Shown one piece after another: positions 45,122 through 54,511 of a stretch of DNA of 64,000 bases (position 1 is the stretch's first letter; every line of letters starts with the position of its first letter). The stretch covers positions 124,001 to 188,000 of the forward strand of contig NZ_FNJO01000006.1 of assembly GCF_900104095.1 (NCBI RefSeq), in the 5' to 3' direction. The position numbers and the translations under genes were made by a program. This DNA comes from Ralstonia sp. 25mfcol4.1. Its GTDB lineage: Bacteria; Pseudomonadota; Gammaproteobacteria; Burkholderiales; Burkholderiaceae. Below the pieces are notes generated by a model that saw only the letters and a program-made list of their open reading frames with translations, did not search any database and was not told the DNA's origin.

Positions 45122-46102
45122 CTAGCCGGCGTCCAGTGCGCGCCGTGCCGCGTCCACGATCTGCGCCACCGACGGCAGGTAGCTGTGCTCCAGCCGTGCC
45201 AGTGGCACCACGGTGTCGTAGCCGGTCACGCGCTGTACCGGCGCGCTGAGCGTATAGAGCCCGGCATCGGCCAGGTTCGCCGCGATCTCGGCGCCGACGC
45301 CGGCCGTGCGCGGCGCCTCGTGCACGATCACGCAGCGGCCGCTTTGCGCCACCGATTCCAGGATCGTCTCCATGTCCAGCGGCTTGAGCGTGGCCACGTC
45401 GATCACGGCGGCAGCGATGCCTTCGTCGGCCAATAGGTCGGCGGCGGCCAGCGTTTCCTGGACCATTGCGCCCCAGCTGACCAGCGTGATGTCGGAGCCG
45501 TCGCGCAGCGTGAAGCAGGCATCGAGCGGCAGCGCGTCGCCGGTGTCCTCCACCTCCTGCCGGAACAGGCGATAGAGCCGGGTGGGCTCGAAGAAGATCA
45601 CCGGGTCGGGGTCGCGGATCGCGGCCAGCAACAGGCCGTAGGCGCGGGCCGGCGACGACGGCATGACCACGCGCAGGCCCGGGATATGCGCGAACAGTGC
45701 CTCCGGGCTTTCGGAGTGGTGCTCGGGCGCGTGGATGCCGGCGCCGCTGGGCGCGCGCACCACCAGCGGGCAGCTGAGCCGGCCGCGCGTGCGGTGCCGC
45801 AGGTGGCCGGCGTGATTCAGGATGTTGTCGATGGCCGGATAGATGAAGCCCGCGAACTGGATCTCCGCCACGGGCTTGAGGCCCATCGCCGCCATGCCGA
45901 TGGCCGCGCCGACGATGCCGCCTTCGGCCAGCGGCGTGTCGATGACGCGCGCGTCGCCAAAACGCTGCTGCAGCCCAACCGTCGAGCGGAACACGCCGCC
46001 ATTGACGCCGATGTCCTCGCCCAGCAGCACCACGTCGGGGTCGTGTTCCAGCGCGTGCGCCAGCGCCAGGTTGACCGCTTCCACCATATGCAGTTCAGCC
46101 AT
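45122..46102 (-). CDS. 2-oxoacid dehydrogenase E1 component, beta subunit
   Basis: 326 aa transketolase-like subunit. It begins MAELHMVEAVNLALAHALEH and has VVLLGEDIGVNGGVFRSTVG, FAGFIYPAIDNILNHAGHLR, VVRAPSGAGIHAPEHHSESP and a C-terminal RVTGYDTVVPLARLEHSYLP. It pairs with the upstream alpha subunit to form the thiamine-diphosphate active site. It overlaps the alpha-subunit stop by 8 bp and lies 23 bp before E2. A longer in-frame upstream reading is a shadow of the alpha gene. Confidence 0.92.
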   Translation of the reverse strand: MAELHMVEAVNLALAHALEHDPDVVLLGEDIGVNGGVFRSTVGLQQRFGDARVIDTPLAEGGIVGAAIGMAAMGLKPVAEIQFAGFIYPAIDNILNHAGHLRHRTRGRLSCPLVVRAPSGAGIHAPEHHSESPEALFAHIPGLRVVMPSSPARAYGLLLAAIRDPDPVIFFEPTRLYRLFRQEVEDTGDALPLDACFTLRDGSDITLVSWGAMVQETLAAADLLADEGIAAAVIDVATLKPLDMETILESVAQSGRCVIVHEAPRTAGVGAEIAANLADAGLYTLSAPVQRVTGYDTVVPLARLEHSYLPSVAQIVDAARRALDAG

Positions 46103-47186
46103 GATGGGTCTCCCGGTCCTGTGCGGCGTAGCGTTGCGCGGTGTCGAGCTGGTCGGCCATCGCGGCCGGCAGCGTCTCGTAGAGGCAATCGAACATCGCC
46201 GAGACGTCGGGGTGGGGCAGTTGCAGGTAGGCTTCCACGGCGGCGGCCACGGCCTGCTGGCACTCGCGGACCAGCGCCTCTTCGTGTCCGGCATCCCAGG
46301 CACCCACGCTGGCCAGGTAGTCCCGCATCCGCTTGACGGGTTCGTGCAGCCAGGCGTCCTTGACCGTGGCGTCGTCGCGATAGCGCGAGGCATCGTCGGC
46401 CGTGGTGTGATCGCCCAGCCGGTATGTGACGGCCTCGATCAGCGCCGGGCCGGCCCCGTCGCGTGCCCGTTCGATGGCGTCGCCCACGCGTTCGCGCACG
46501 GCAATCACGTCGTTGCCGTCCACCTGCTCTCCCGGGATGCCTGCCGCAATGGCCTTCTGCGCCAACGTGGCCGCCGCCGTCTGTTTGGCCCGCGGCATCG
46601 AGATGGCCCACTGGTTGTTGTTGATGACGATGACCAGCGGCACCTGCCACGCGCCGGCCATGTTCATGCCTTCGTAGAACGCCCCGTTAGACGTGCCGCC
46701 GTCGCCGATGATGCAGACTGCCACGCGCGGCTGCCGGCGCAGCTTGAACGCATACGCCACGCCGGCCGCGTGCCCGACCTGGGTGCCGATCGGCACGCAA
46801 TTGCCGAAGTCGTGCGGCACCGCCGCAAATTCGCTGCCCCGTTCGTCGCCGCCCCAGTACAGCAGGCTCTCCGTCATCGTGACGCCTCGCACAAATTGGG
46901 CGGCATGGTCGCGGTAGGACGGGATCAGTACGTCGTCTGGCCGCATGGCCGTGGCCACGCCCACGCCGATGGCTTCCTGGCCCAGCGCCGACGCGAACGT
47001 ACCGATCTGGCCGGTGCGCTGCATGGCGACGGCCTTGAGGTCGAACTGCCGGGTGAGCACCATGGCGCGATACAGCGGCAGCAGGGCGGCCGGGTCGCGG
47101 GCGAAGACGGGAAGGTCCCGGGCGGGCGCGCCCTCGGGAGACAGGTAACGCGTAAAGCCGATGTCAAAGCGCGCAACAGTGCCCAT
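46095..47186 (-). CDS. 2-oxoacid dehydrogenase E1 component, alpha subunit
   Basis: 363 aa. The thiamine-diphosphate motif GDGGTSNGAF..NN is clear near residues 158-185 (VPLVIVINNNQWAISMPR), with GTFASALGQEAIGVGVATAM and IPSYRDHAAQFVRGVTMTES around the substrate channel, and RLGDHTTADDASRYRDD, the phosphorylation-loop region of branched-chain/PDH alpha subunits. First gene of the E1alpha-E1beta-E2 operon. The ATG chosen (MGTVARFDIG) is preceded by AAGGGGACC. Confidence 0.92.
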   Translation of the reverse strand: MGTVARFDIGFTRYLSPEGAPARDLPVFARDPAALLPLYRAMVLTRQFDLKAVAMQRTGQIGTFASALGQEAIGVGVATAMRPDDVLIPSYRDHAAQFVRGVTMTESLLYWGGDERGSEFAAVPHDFGNCVPIGTQVGHAAGVAYAFKLRRQPRVAVCIIGDGGTSNGAFYEGMNMAGAWQVPLVIVINNNQWAISMPRAKQTAAATLAQKAIAAGIPGEQVDGNDVIAVRERVGDAIERARDGAGPALIEAVTYRLGDHTTADDASRYRDDATVKDAWLHEPVKRMRDYLASVGAWDAGHEEALVRECQQAVAAAVEAYLQLPHPDVSAMFDCLYETLPAAMADQLDTAQRYAAQDRETHHG

Positions 47187-47277
47187 GTGGTGGTCCCCTT
47201 GTGGTTCGCTGTGTCCTGTGCGGCGCAGCATCTTGTGGACGCTGCTGCCTTCGACTATAGGGCACGGAACAGGGGAT

Positions 47278-47309
47278 GGGGCGTGCGGTGGCGCACCGCA
47301 GGACGCCCC
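47278..47309 (-). terminator. hairpin between binding-protein gene and dehydrogenase operon
   Basis: GGGGCGT and ACGCCCC enclose an inner GCGGTG/CACCGC stem. It lies about 50 bp after the stop of the upstream gene, with no T-run, so it is a possible Rho-assisted terminator or a leader structure of the E1alpha mRNA. Confidence 0.4.
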
Positions 47310-47357
47310 GCGGGTTCAACCGCTCCCGTGGCGGGCGCGGTCAGGCATCGGGCGTGG

Positions 47358-48341
47358 TCACGCCGGCCTCCACACTGGCGACGCGGCCACAGTGACCTTG
47401 CGCGGCAGGATGGCCTGGCCGGCGAAGGCGTCGGCGATGCGCTGCTGCTCGTCGAGCGCAGCGCCGTCCACGGGCTGTACCTGATAGGTGCGCCGTGCGT
47501 TGGCGGCTTCGACGGTGGCGGCGTCCAGGCCGATCAACGGGGCGTGCCATGCGGCGGCCTCGGCGGGGTTGGCCTTGATCCATTCGCCGGCGCGCCGCAG
47601 CTCGCCGTAGACCGTGGCCAGCACGTCGGGCCGGCGCTTTGCATAGGGCGTGGCGGCCAGGTAGAAGCGCCGGTAGCTCGACAGCTTCACGCCGTCGCGC
47701 AGGATGCGCGCGTTGGCCTGGCGCTGCACGGCCGCCAGGAACGGATCCCAGATCACCCAGGCGGCTACGCTGCCGCGCTCGAACGCTGCGCGGGCATCGG
47801 CCGGTGTCAGATACGCGGGTTCGATGTCGCGCATCGACAGACCTGCCTCGTTCAGGGCCTCCAGCAGCAGGTAGTGCGCGCCGGCACCCTTCGAGAACGC
47901 GACGCGCTGCCCCTTGAGCTGGGCCACCGACCGGATCGACGAGTCGCTGCGCACCACGATGGCCTGCGCCGTGGGCGATGGCGATTCGATGGCGTAGTAC
48001 GTCATGCTGGCCCCGGCGGCGAGTGCGAACGGCGGCACGGCATCGGCCACGTCGGCGGTCAGGTCGAGGTTGCCCACATTGAGCGATTCCAGCAGCGGCA
48101 GCCCCGATGTGAATTCGTGCCACTGCACGCTGACCTTGCGCGGCGCCAGCGCCTGTTCCAGAACCTGCCGCGACTTCAGCCAGATCATCAGCGTCGACGA
48201 CTTCTGGTAGCCGATACGCAGCGTCTCGGGCGTGTCGGCGGCCAGCGCCGCCGTGGACGAGATGGCGGGCGCGACGACGGCGCCCAGGCCGGCCATGCTG
48301 GCCAGCACGATGCGCCGACGGGTGGTGTTGGGGGATGACAT
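47358..48341 (-). CDS. ABC transporter substrate-binding protein, SsuA/sulfonate type
   Basis: 327 aa. A Tat-like signal (TRRRIVLASMAGLGAVVAPA) precedes a periplasmic binding domain of the SsuA/TauA class: LRIGYQKSSTLMIWLKSRQV, DLTADVADAVPPFALAAGAS, VAFSKGAGAHYLLLEALNEA, YLTPADARAAFERGSVAAWV and WDPFLAAVQRQ. It would bind an alkanesulfonate. No permease or ATPase lies beside it on this strand, so it probably uses the divergent transporter at 50499-52250. Divergent from the TauD-like dioxygenase. Confidence 0.88.
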   Translation of the reverse strand: MSSPNTTRRRIVLASMAGLGAVVAPAISSTAALAADTPETLRIGYQKSSTLMIWLKSRQVLEQALAPRKVSVQWHEFTSGLPLLESLNVGNLDLTADVADAVPPFALAAGASMTYYAIESPSPTAQAIVVRSDSSIRSVAQLKGQRVAFSKGAGAHYLLLEALNEAGLSMRDIEPAYLTPADARAAFERGSVAAWVIWDPFLAAVQRQANARILRDGVKLSSYRRFYLAATPYAKRRPDVLATVYGELRRAGEWIKANPAEAAAWHAPLIGLDAATVEAANARRTYQVQPVDGAALDEQQRIADAFAGQAILPRKVTVAASPVWRPA

Positions 48342-48550
48342 CGCGGCATTCCTTCGAAGAAGCAATCGGTCAGCGTACGGAACGCGACGTGGCACGGGAA
48401 CGAAGGAAAGCGCGCTTGCTTATGCGCCGGGCGTACTACGACGGGTCATATGCGCTGGCCGCATAACGGCGCGCGATTTGATTCGTTGTGTGCGGCGTCG
48501 TGGCTCCCTAGAGTGCAAGGCTTGTGCTTCCCCCAAGGCCAGGAATTGCC

Positions 48551-49429
48551 ATGACGATTGCCGACGTAGATACCGTGCAGGATTTCGAGATCCGCCCGCT
48601 GGGTGCCGCCCTCGGCGCGGAAGTGATCGGGCTCGACCTCGATCAGCCGCTTTCAGCCGACGACTTCCGGCGCATCCATCGCGCCCACCTGGATCACCAC
48701 GTGGTGGTGTTTCGCGACCAGCGCATCACGCCGGCCCAGCAGATCGCATTCAGCCGCCGCTTTGGCCCGCTGCAGATCCATGTGCTGCACCAGTTCCAGC
48801 TGGCCGATCACCCCGAGATCCTGATCGTGTCCAACGTGCTGAAGGACGGCAAGCCGATCGGGCTGGGCGACGCAGGCCACTTCTGGCATTCCGACCTGTC
48901 GTACAAGGAAACGCCGAGCCTGGGCTCGCTGCTCCATGCCATCGAACTGCCGGCCGAAGGCGGCGACACGCTCTTCGCCAACATGCACGCCGCATACGAT
49001 GGCCTGCCGGCGGCACTGAAGCAGAAGATCGAGGGGCTGACCGCCGAACACACCTACCTGGCGCGCTACGCCGAGCTGCAGAAGCGCAGCCCGTGGCGGC
49101 CCAACCTGACGCCCGAGCAGATCGCACAGGTCGAGCCCGTGGTGCATCCGGTGGTGCGCACCCATCCGGAGACCGGGCGCCGCGCGCTGTTCGTCAGCGA
49201 GCATTTCACGACGAAGATCGTCGGCCTGCCCGACGACGAAAGCCGTGCGCTGCTCGATGAACTGTTCGCGCACAGCGTGCGGCCCGAGTACGTCTACCGC
49301 CACCAGTGGCGCGAGCACGACCTGGTGTTCTGGGACAACCGCTCGCTGCTGCACCTGGCGGCCGGCACGCCCGACCACCTGCGCCGCGTGATGTTCCGTA
49401 CCACCATCGAAGGCGATACGCCGTTCTGA
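48551..49429 (+). CDS. TauD/TfdA-family Fe(II)/2-oxoglutarate dioxygenase
   Basis: 292 aa. The facial triad is visible: HSD (His near 113, Asp near 115) in GHFWHSDLSYKE, and distal His near 267 in WDNRSLLHLAAG, followed by the 2-oxoglutarate-binding Arg in RRVMFRT. Relatives cleave taurine, other sulfonates or sulfate esters to release sulfite/sulfate. The neighbouring SsuA/TauA-type transporter supports a sulfonate substrate; an AtsK-like alkyl-sulfatase role is possible. Start chosen at the ATG of MTIADVDTVQ. Confidence 0.9.
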   Translation: MTIADVDTVQDFEIRPLGAALGAEVIGLDLDQPLSADDFRRIHRAHLDHHVVVFRDQRITPAQQIAFSRRFGPLQIHVLHQFQLADHPEILIVSNVLKDGKPIGLGDAGHFWHSDLSYKETPSLGSLLHAIELPAEGGDTLFANMHAAYDGLPAALKQKIEGLTAEHTYLARYAELQKRSPWRPNLTPEQIAQVEPVVHPVVRTHPETGRRALFVSEHFTTKIVGLPDDESRALLDELFAHSVRPEYVYRHQWREHDLVFWDNRSLLHLAAGTPDHLRRVMFRTTIEGDTPF

Positions 49430-49471
49430 GCCTCTCCCAAAATCAATTCAAGCGTCCCCGGAGCATTTCGC

Positions 49472-50497
49472 ATGTCAGTATTTTCGTTCGCCGCCCCCAT
49501 CGCCCGCCGTGCCACGCTGGCCGTCCTGACCGCCGGCCTGGCATTGACGGGCACCGCACACGCGGAGGGCAGGATCCGCATTGCCGAGCAGTTCGGCGTG
49601 GTCTACCTGCTGCTGAACGTGGCGCGTGACCAGCAGCTGATCGAAAAGCACGGCAAGCAGCAGGGTGTCGACGTCAAGGTGGAATGGACGCAGTTGTCGG
49701 GCGGATCGGCCGTGAACGACGCGCTCCTGTCGGGCGCCATCGATATCGCCGGTGCCGGCGTCGGCCCGCTGCTGACGCTGTGGGATCGCACGCACGGCCG
49801 CCAGAACGTGAAGGGCGTGGCGTCGCTGGGCAATTTTCCGTACTACCTGGTTTCGAACAATCCCAAGGTGAAGTCGATCGCGGACTTCTCGGACAAGGAC
49901 CGCATCGCGCTGCCGGCGGTGACCGTATCGGTACAGTCGCGCGTGCTGCAGCTGGCTGCCGCCAAGCAGTGGGGCGACAAGGAATTCAACCGCCTGGACA
50001 AATGGACCGTGGCCGTGCCGCACCCCGATGCCGCCGCGGCGATCATCGCGGGCGGCACCGAGATCACCGGCCACTTCGGCAATCCGCCGTTCCAGGAACA
50101 GGAACTGGCCGGCAACCCGAACGCGCGCATCGTGCTGAGCTCGTACGACGTGCTCGGCGGGCCCAGCTCGGCCACGGTGCTGTACGCCACCGAGAAATTC
50201 CGCAACGAGAATCCCAAGACATATCGCGCGTTTGTCGATGCGCTGGGCGAGGCCGCCGCGTTCGCGACGAAGAACCCCGAGGCAGCCGCCGACCTCTACA
50301 TCCGGGTGAACAAGGCCAAGATCGATCGCGCGCTGCTGGTGAAGATCCTCAAGAATCCGCAGGTGCAGTTCAAGGTCACGCCGCAGAACACCTATCCGCT
50401 GGCCGATTTCATGCACCGCGTGGGCGCCATCAAGAACCGCCCGGCGTCCTGGCAGGACTACTTCTTCCAGGATCCGGCCACCGCGCAGGGGAGCTGA
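49472..50497 (+). CDS. ABC transporter substrate-binding protein, NitT/TauT type
   Basis: 341 aa. A Sec signal peptide (ATLAVLTAGLALTGTAHAEG) and a binding domain of the NitT/TauT class (IRIAEQFGVVYLLLNVARDQ, LLSGAIDIAGAGVGPLLTLW, FGNPPFQEQELAGNPNARIV). It is followed by its ATPase after 1 bp and then by the permease, forming a complete importer with the upstream dioxygenase 42 bp away. It differs clearly from the SsuA-like protein at 47358, so the locus has two binding proteins for one membrane unit. Confidence 0.88.
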   Translation: MSVFSFAAPIARRATLAVLTAGLALTGTAHAEGRIRIAEQFGVVYLLLNVARDQQLIEKHGKQQGVDVKVEWTQLSGGSAVNDALLSGAIDIAGAGVGPLLTLWDRTHGRQNVKGVASLGNFPYYLVSNNPKVKSIADFSDKDRIALPAVTVSVQSRVLQLAAAKQWGDKEFNRLDKWTVAVPHPDAAAAIIAGGTEITGHFGNPPFQEQELAGNPNARIVLSSYDVLGGPSSATVLYATEKFRNENPKTYRAFVDALGEAAAFATKNPEAAADLYIRVNKAKIDRALLVKILKNPQVQFKVTPQNTYPLADFMHRVGAIKNRPASWQDYFFQDPATAQGS

Positions 50498-50498
50498 C

Positions 50499-51362
50499 AT
50501 GGCAGAAGGCAATCACGGCAATCACGGCAACCCGCACCTGCGCGTGGTGCCTCATCCGCAGCCGCTGCTGCAGGTGGATGGCGTGTCGCTGGAATACCGC
50601 ACGCCGACGCGCGTGGTGCGAGCCACGCACCGCGTGAGCTTCGACGTGCATGCGTCGGACCGCTTCGTGCTGCTGGGGCCGTCCGGTTGCGGCAAGTCGA
50701 CGCTGCTCAAGGCCGTGGCGGGCTTCGTGCCGCCCGCCGAGGGCGAGATCCGGCTCGAAGGGCAGCGCGTGCAGGCGCCAGGGCCGGACCGCATCGTCGT
50801 GTTCCAGGAGTTCGACCAGTTGCCGCCGTGGAAGACGGTCAGGCAGAACGTGATGTTTCCGCTGCGCCAGGCGCGCGGCCTGTCGAAGGCCGAGGCCAGC
50901 GACGTGGCCATGCATTTCCTGGACAAGGTTGGCCTGGCGGCGTTTGCCGATGCCTATCCGCACACGCTGTCTGGCGGCATGAAGCAGCGCGTGGCGATTG
51001 CCCGCGCGTTGGCCACGCGGCCCAAGGTGCTGCTGATGGACGAACCGTTCGCCGCGCTGGACGCGCTGACGCGCCGGCGCATGCAGGAAGAATTGCTGGC
51101 GCTGTGGGACGAGGCCGCGTTCACGCTGCTGTTCGTGACCCATTCGATCGAAGAGGCGCTGGTGGTGGGCAGCCGCATCCTGCTGCTGTCGCCCCATCCG
51201 GGCCGCGTGCGCGCCGAGCTGAACAGCCACCAGTTTTCGCTGGCCAGCCAGGGCAGCGCCGAATTCCAGCAGGCTGCCCAACGCATCCACGCGATGCTGT
51301 TCGACACGCCGGCCGAGGCCGGTTCGGCCTCCGGCCGCGCCCGCCACGCCGCCACGCACTAA
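50499..51362 (+). CDS. ABC transporter ATP-binding protein, SsuB/TauB type
   Basis: 287 aa. Walker A GPSGCGKST near residue 60, Q-loop FQEFDQLPPW, signature LSGGMKQRVAIARAL near 158, Walker B VLLMDEPFAALD near 178 and the switch His in VTHSIEEAL. The N-terminal ~20 residues include a GNHGNHGN repeat. It energises the sulfonate-type importer formed with the following permease. Confidence 0.92.
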   Translation: MAEGNHGNHGNPHLRVVPHPQPLLQVDGVSLEYRTPTRVVRATHRVSFDVHASDRFVLLGPSGCGKSTLLKAVAGFVPPAEGEIRLEGQRVQAPGPDRIVVFQEFDQLPPWKTVRQNVMFPLRQARGLSKAEASDVAMHFLDKVGLAAFADAYPHTLSGGMKQRVAIARALATRPKVLLMDEPFAALDALTRRRMQEELLALWDEAAFTLLFVTHSIEEALVVGSRILLLSPHPGRVRAELNSHQFSLASQGSAEFQQAAQRIHAMLFDTPAEAGSASGRARHAATH

Positions 51363-51380
51363 CGTTCCCCCCGCCAGATC

Positions 51381-52250
51381 ATGTCGACGATCCTCCCCAC
51401 CCTGCGCCCCGAATACGAGCGCGTACTCGAACCCTTCACGGCCGTGCCGCTGTCCCGTGCGCTGCCGTGGTACCGGCAACTGTGGCAGCAGGGCTGGCTG
51501 CGCAAGGCCCTGATCCTGCTGGTGCTGGCCCTCGCCTGGGAGGTCATCGCCCGCGTGCAGGACAACGACCTGCTGCTGCCGACCTTCCTGGCTACCGCGC
51601 GCGCGTTCGTGGCGGCCATCGCCAGCGGCGAACTGCCGGGCAAGGCCGTGGTGTCGCTGTCGATCCTGTTGCAGGGCTACGCGGCGGGCATCGTGCTGGC
51701 GTTCGCGCTGACCACCGTGGCGGTGTCGACGCGCATCGGGCGCGATCTGCTCGATACGCTGACGGCCATGTTCAACCCGCTGCCTGCCATCGCGCTGCTG
51801 CCGCTGGCGCTGCTGTGGTTCGGGCTGGGCACCGGCAGCCTGGTGTTCGTGCTGATCCATTCGGTGCTGTGGCCGCTGGCGCTGAATACCTACGCGGGGT
51901 TTCGCGGCGTGCCCGAAACGCTGCGCATGGCGGGCCGCAACTATGGGCTGCACGGCCTGCGCTACGTGGTGCTGATCCTGGTGCCGGCGGCGCTGCCGGC
52001 CATCCTGTCGGGCCTCAAGATCGGCTGGGCGTTTGCCTGGCGCACGCTGATCGCGGCCGAACTGGTGTTTGGCGCGTCGTCGGGCAAGGGCGGGCTGGGC
52101 TGGTACATTTTCCAGAACCGCAACGAGCTTTACACCGACCGCGTCTTCGCCGGGCTGGCCACGGTGATCCTGATCGGACTGGCTGTGGAAGGGCTGGTTT
52201 TCACCACGCTGGAACGCCTGACCGTACGCCGCTGGGGCCTGCAGCACTGA
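51381..52250 (+). CDS. ABC transporter permease, SsuC/TauC type
   Basis: 289 aa with about six membrane helices. The BPD_transp_1 EAA loop is visible (GFRGVPETLRMAGRNYGLHG), as are ALLPLALLWFGLGTGSLVFV and FAWRTLIAAELVFGASSGKG. N-terminal residues 1-45 are cytoplasmic. It completes the importer. Confidence 0.9.
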   Translation: MSTILPTLRPEYERVLEPFTAVPLSRALPWYRQLWQQGWLRKALILLVLALAWEVIARVQDNDLLLPTFLATARAFVAAIASGELPGKAVVSLSILLQGYAAGIVLAFALTTVAVSTRIGRDLLDTLTAMFNPLPAIALLPLALLWFGLGTGSLVFVLIHSVLWPLALNTYAGFRGVPETLRMAGRNYGLHGLRYVVLILVPAALPAILSGLKIGWAFAWRTLIAAELVFGASSGKGGLGWYIFQNRNELYTDRVFAGLATVILIGLAVEGLVFTTLERLTVRRWGLQH

Positions 52251-52317
52251 AAGAAGCCGTGCCGCCTGCGGCGGTGCGACTTGTCGATGTCGCGCCGCCG
52301 GCGTATCGTGCGGGGTC

Positions 52318-53085
52318 ATGACGACAATCCATCATGCCGCCGCCCAGGGCTTCTCGTCCCAGGCCGATACCTACGCCCGCGGGCGTCCCGAATATCCCGC
52401 CGAACTCGGCGCCTGGCTGCGCGACACGCTGGGGCTGGCACCCGGCAAGACCGTGGTTGACCTGGGCGCCGGCACGGGCAAGTTCACCCGCCTGCTGGTG
52501 CCCACCGGCGCCAGCGTCATTGCCGTGGAACCCGTCGATGCGATGCGCGCCCAGCTTTCGGGCAAGTTGCCGGAGGTGCGCGCCGTGCAGGGCAGCGCGG
52601 AATCGATGCCGCTGCCCGATGCCAGCGTGGACGCCGTGGTCTGCGCGCAGGCCTTTCACTGGTTTGCCAACTCCGCCGCCATGCGCGAAATCGGCCGTGT
52701 GCTGAAGCCGGGCGGCCGGCTCGGGCTGGTCTGGAATGTGCGCGACGAATCGGTGGGCTGGGTGGCCCGGCTGACCGAAATCATGACGCCCTACGAGGGC
52801 GATGCGCCGCGCTTCTACAAGGGCGACTGGAAGAAGGTCTTCCCGGCCGATGGTTTCGGGCCGCTTGGCCTGACGCGGTTTCCCTACACGCATACCGGCG
52901 CGCCGGAGCAGGTGATTGTCGACCGCGTGATGTCGGTCAGCTTTATCGCGTCGCTGCCGCAGCCGGAGCAGGACGCCGTGCGCGCGCGTCTGCATGCGGT
53001 GATCGGCGGCGATCCGGCGCTGCAGGGCCGCGACGAGGTGTCGTTTCCCTACAGTACCGAAGCCTATTGCTGCGAACGGCTGTAA
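52318..53085 (+). CDS. Class I SAM-dependent methyltransferase
   Basis: 255 aa. SAM-binding motif I VVDLGAGTGKFT near residue 50, motif II around VIAVEPVDAM, post-I MPLPDASVDAVVCAQAFHWF and CGG-like VLKPGGRLGLVW. The sequence resembles the Methyltransf_11 'SAM-dependent methyltransferase' group with the FSSQADTYARGRPEYP start, related to small-molecule methylases. The substrate cannot be inferred. It sits 68 bp after the permease and ends next to the convergent MFS gene. Confidence 0.85.
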   Translation: MTTIHHAAAQGFSSQADTYARGRPEYPAELGAWLRDTLGLAPGKTVVDLGAGTGKFTRLLVPTGASVIAVEPVDAMRAQLSGKLPEVRAVQGSAESMPLPDASVDAVVCAQAFHWFANSAAMREIGRVLKPGGRLGLVWNVRDESVGWVARLTEIMTPYEGDAPRFYKGDWKKVFPADGFGPLGLTRFPYTHTGAPEQVIVDRVMSVSFIASLPQPEQDAVRARLHAVIGGDPALQGRDEVSFPYSTEAYCCERL

Positions 53086-54312
53086 TCAGGTGGCCGGGGC
53101 GAACTGGTCGCGATACCGCGCGGCCAGCAACTGGCTCAGCACCAGCGCCAGCACGGCGCTGAGCGCGGCAAACAGGTAGACGCCCGGGTAGTCGCCCTGC
53201 GCGGCGATAAAGCCGGCCACCGGGCCCGTCAGGCCCAGCGCGAAATCGAGGAACAGCGCATAGGCGCCCAATGCCGAGCCGCGATTGGTGGCCGGCACGC
53301 GCTTGACCGCTTCCATGCCCAGCGCGGGGAACACCAGCGAAAAACCGAAGCCCACCACGGCCGCGCCCGCCAGCGCCTGCCAGGGCGCGTGGGCCATCCA
53401 GATGATGCCCAGGCCGGCGGCTTCCACGGCAAACGACACCAGCGCCACGGCATAGCCGCCGAACCGCGCGATGGCGTCCGCCATTACCAGGCGGGTCAGC
53501 ACGAAGCAGATGCCCAGCGCCGTCAGCGCTAGCGCCGCGTGATCCCAGCCCTTGCTGCTGTAGTAGAGCGTGATGAACGCCGTGATCACGCCAAAGCCAA
53601 CCGACCCCAGCGCCAGGCACAGGCCGAACGGCGTCATGGCGCGGAAGACGCGGCGGAACGGCAGGCGGTCTCCCTTGAGCACCGGCACCGGCGGGCGGCG
53701 TCGCGCCAGCAGCAGCGCCGCGCCGGCAATCAGCGTGGTGACCACGCCAATCGTACCCAGGCCGCCCCATTTGGCCAGCACCACGCCCACCGGCGCGCCG
53801 ACGGCCAGTGCGCCATAGGTGGTGATGCCGTTCCACGAGATCACCTTGGCGGTGTGCCGCGCGCCGGCGCTGCCAATACCCCAGGCGATGGTCCCCGTGG
53901 TGACCAGGCTTTCGCCCGCGCCCAGCATCAGACGTCCCGCCAGCAGCCAGGCCAGCCCCAGCCAGTCGCTCCCCGCGAACAGCGACGCCACCAGCGTCAG
54001 CACGCCGCTGCCCGTGACCAGCGCCAGCCCGGTCAGCACCGAGCGCTTCGGGCCTTGCGTGTCGCACAGCGTGCCGGCCCAGGGACGGCTCATCAGCGTG
54101 GCCAGGTACTGGATGCTGACCGCCAGGCCAGCCAGGACGGCGCTATAGCCCAGGTCGCCGTGGACGAAACCCGGCACCACGGCAATCGGCAGGCCGACTG
54201 CCAGATAGGCGATGAAGTTGAAGAAGACGACGGCAAGAATGCGGCGGGTCACATTGCCGGCGGCGGGTTCACCGTGCGGTGGTGTGACCGAGGAATGGCT
54301 CGGGGCGGACAT
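53086..54312 (-). CDS. MFS transporter (YhhS/YfcJ-like)
   Basis: 408 aa, twelve predicted membrane helices. AVVFFNFIAYLAVGLPIAVV and MSRPWAGTLCDTQGPKRSVL match the UPF0226/YhhS-YfcJ family, where YhhS has been linked to efflux. The A-motif region (GTLCDTQGPKRS) is intact. Its stop abuts the convergent methyltransferase stop. Divergent IclR regulator about 200 bp upstream. Confidence 0.88.
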   Translation of the reverse strand: MSAPSHSSVTPPHGEPAAGNVTRRILAVVFFNFIAYLAVGLPIAVVPGFVHGDLGYSAVLAGLAVSIQYLATLMSRPWAGTLCDTQGPKRSVLTGLALVTGSGVLTLVASLFAGSDWLGLAWLLAGRLMLGAGESLVTTGTIAWGIGSAGARHTAKVISWNGITTYGALAVGAPVGVVLAKWGGLGTIGVVTTLIAGAALLLARRRPPVPVLKGDRLPFRRVFRAMTPFGLCLALGSVGFGVITAFITLYYSSKGWDHAALALTALGICFVLTRLVMADAIARFGGYAVALVSFAVEAAGLGIIWMAHAPWQALAGAAVVGFGFSLVFPALGMEAVKRVPATNRGSALGAYALFLDFALGLTGPVAGFIAAQGDYPGVYLFAALSAVLALVLSQLLAARYRDQFAPAT

Positions 54313-54511
54313 GGGTGATTCAGGAGGCGCGGGTTGGCCGGGCTCCGGCTCGTCTGGTACGACGACCTAGGGAAAACCCGGAAGGCGTCATCATACCGGC
54401 ATTGCCGAAATCGCGCCGGGTATTGAGGCGCACTTATGGTCGCATTGACAACACCCGGTCCGTTCTATACGGTGGACGCCCGTTCCAATTGCCTGTCCCG
54501 CCTGCCTGCCC

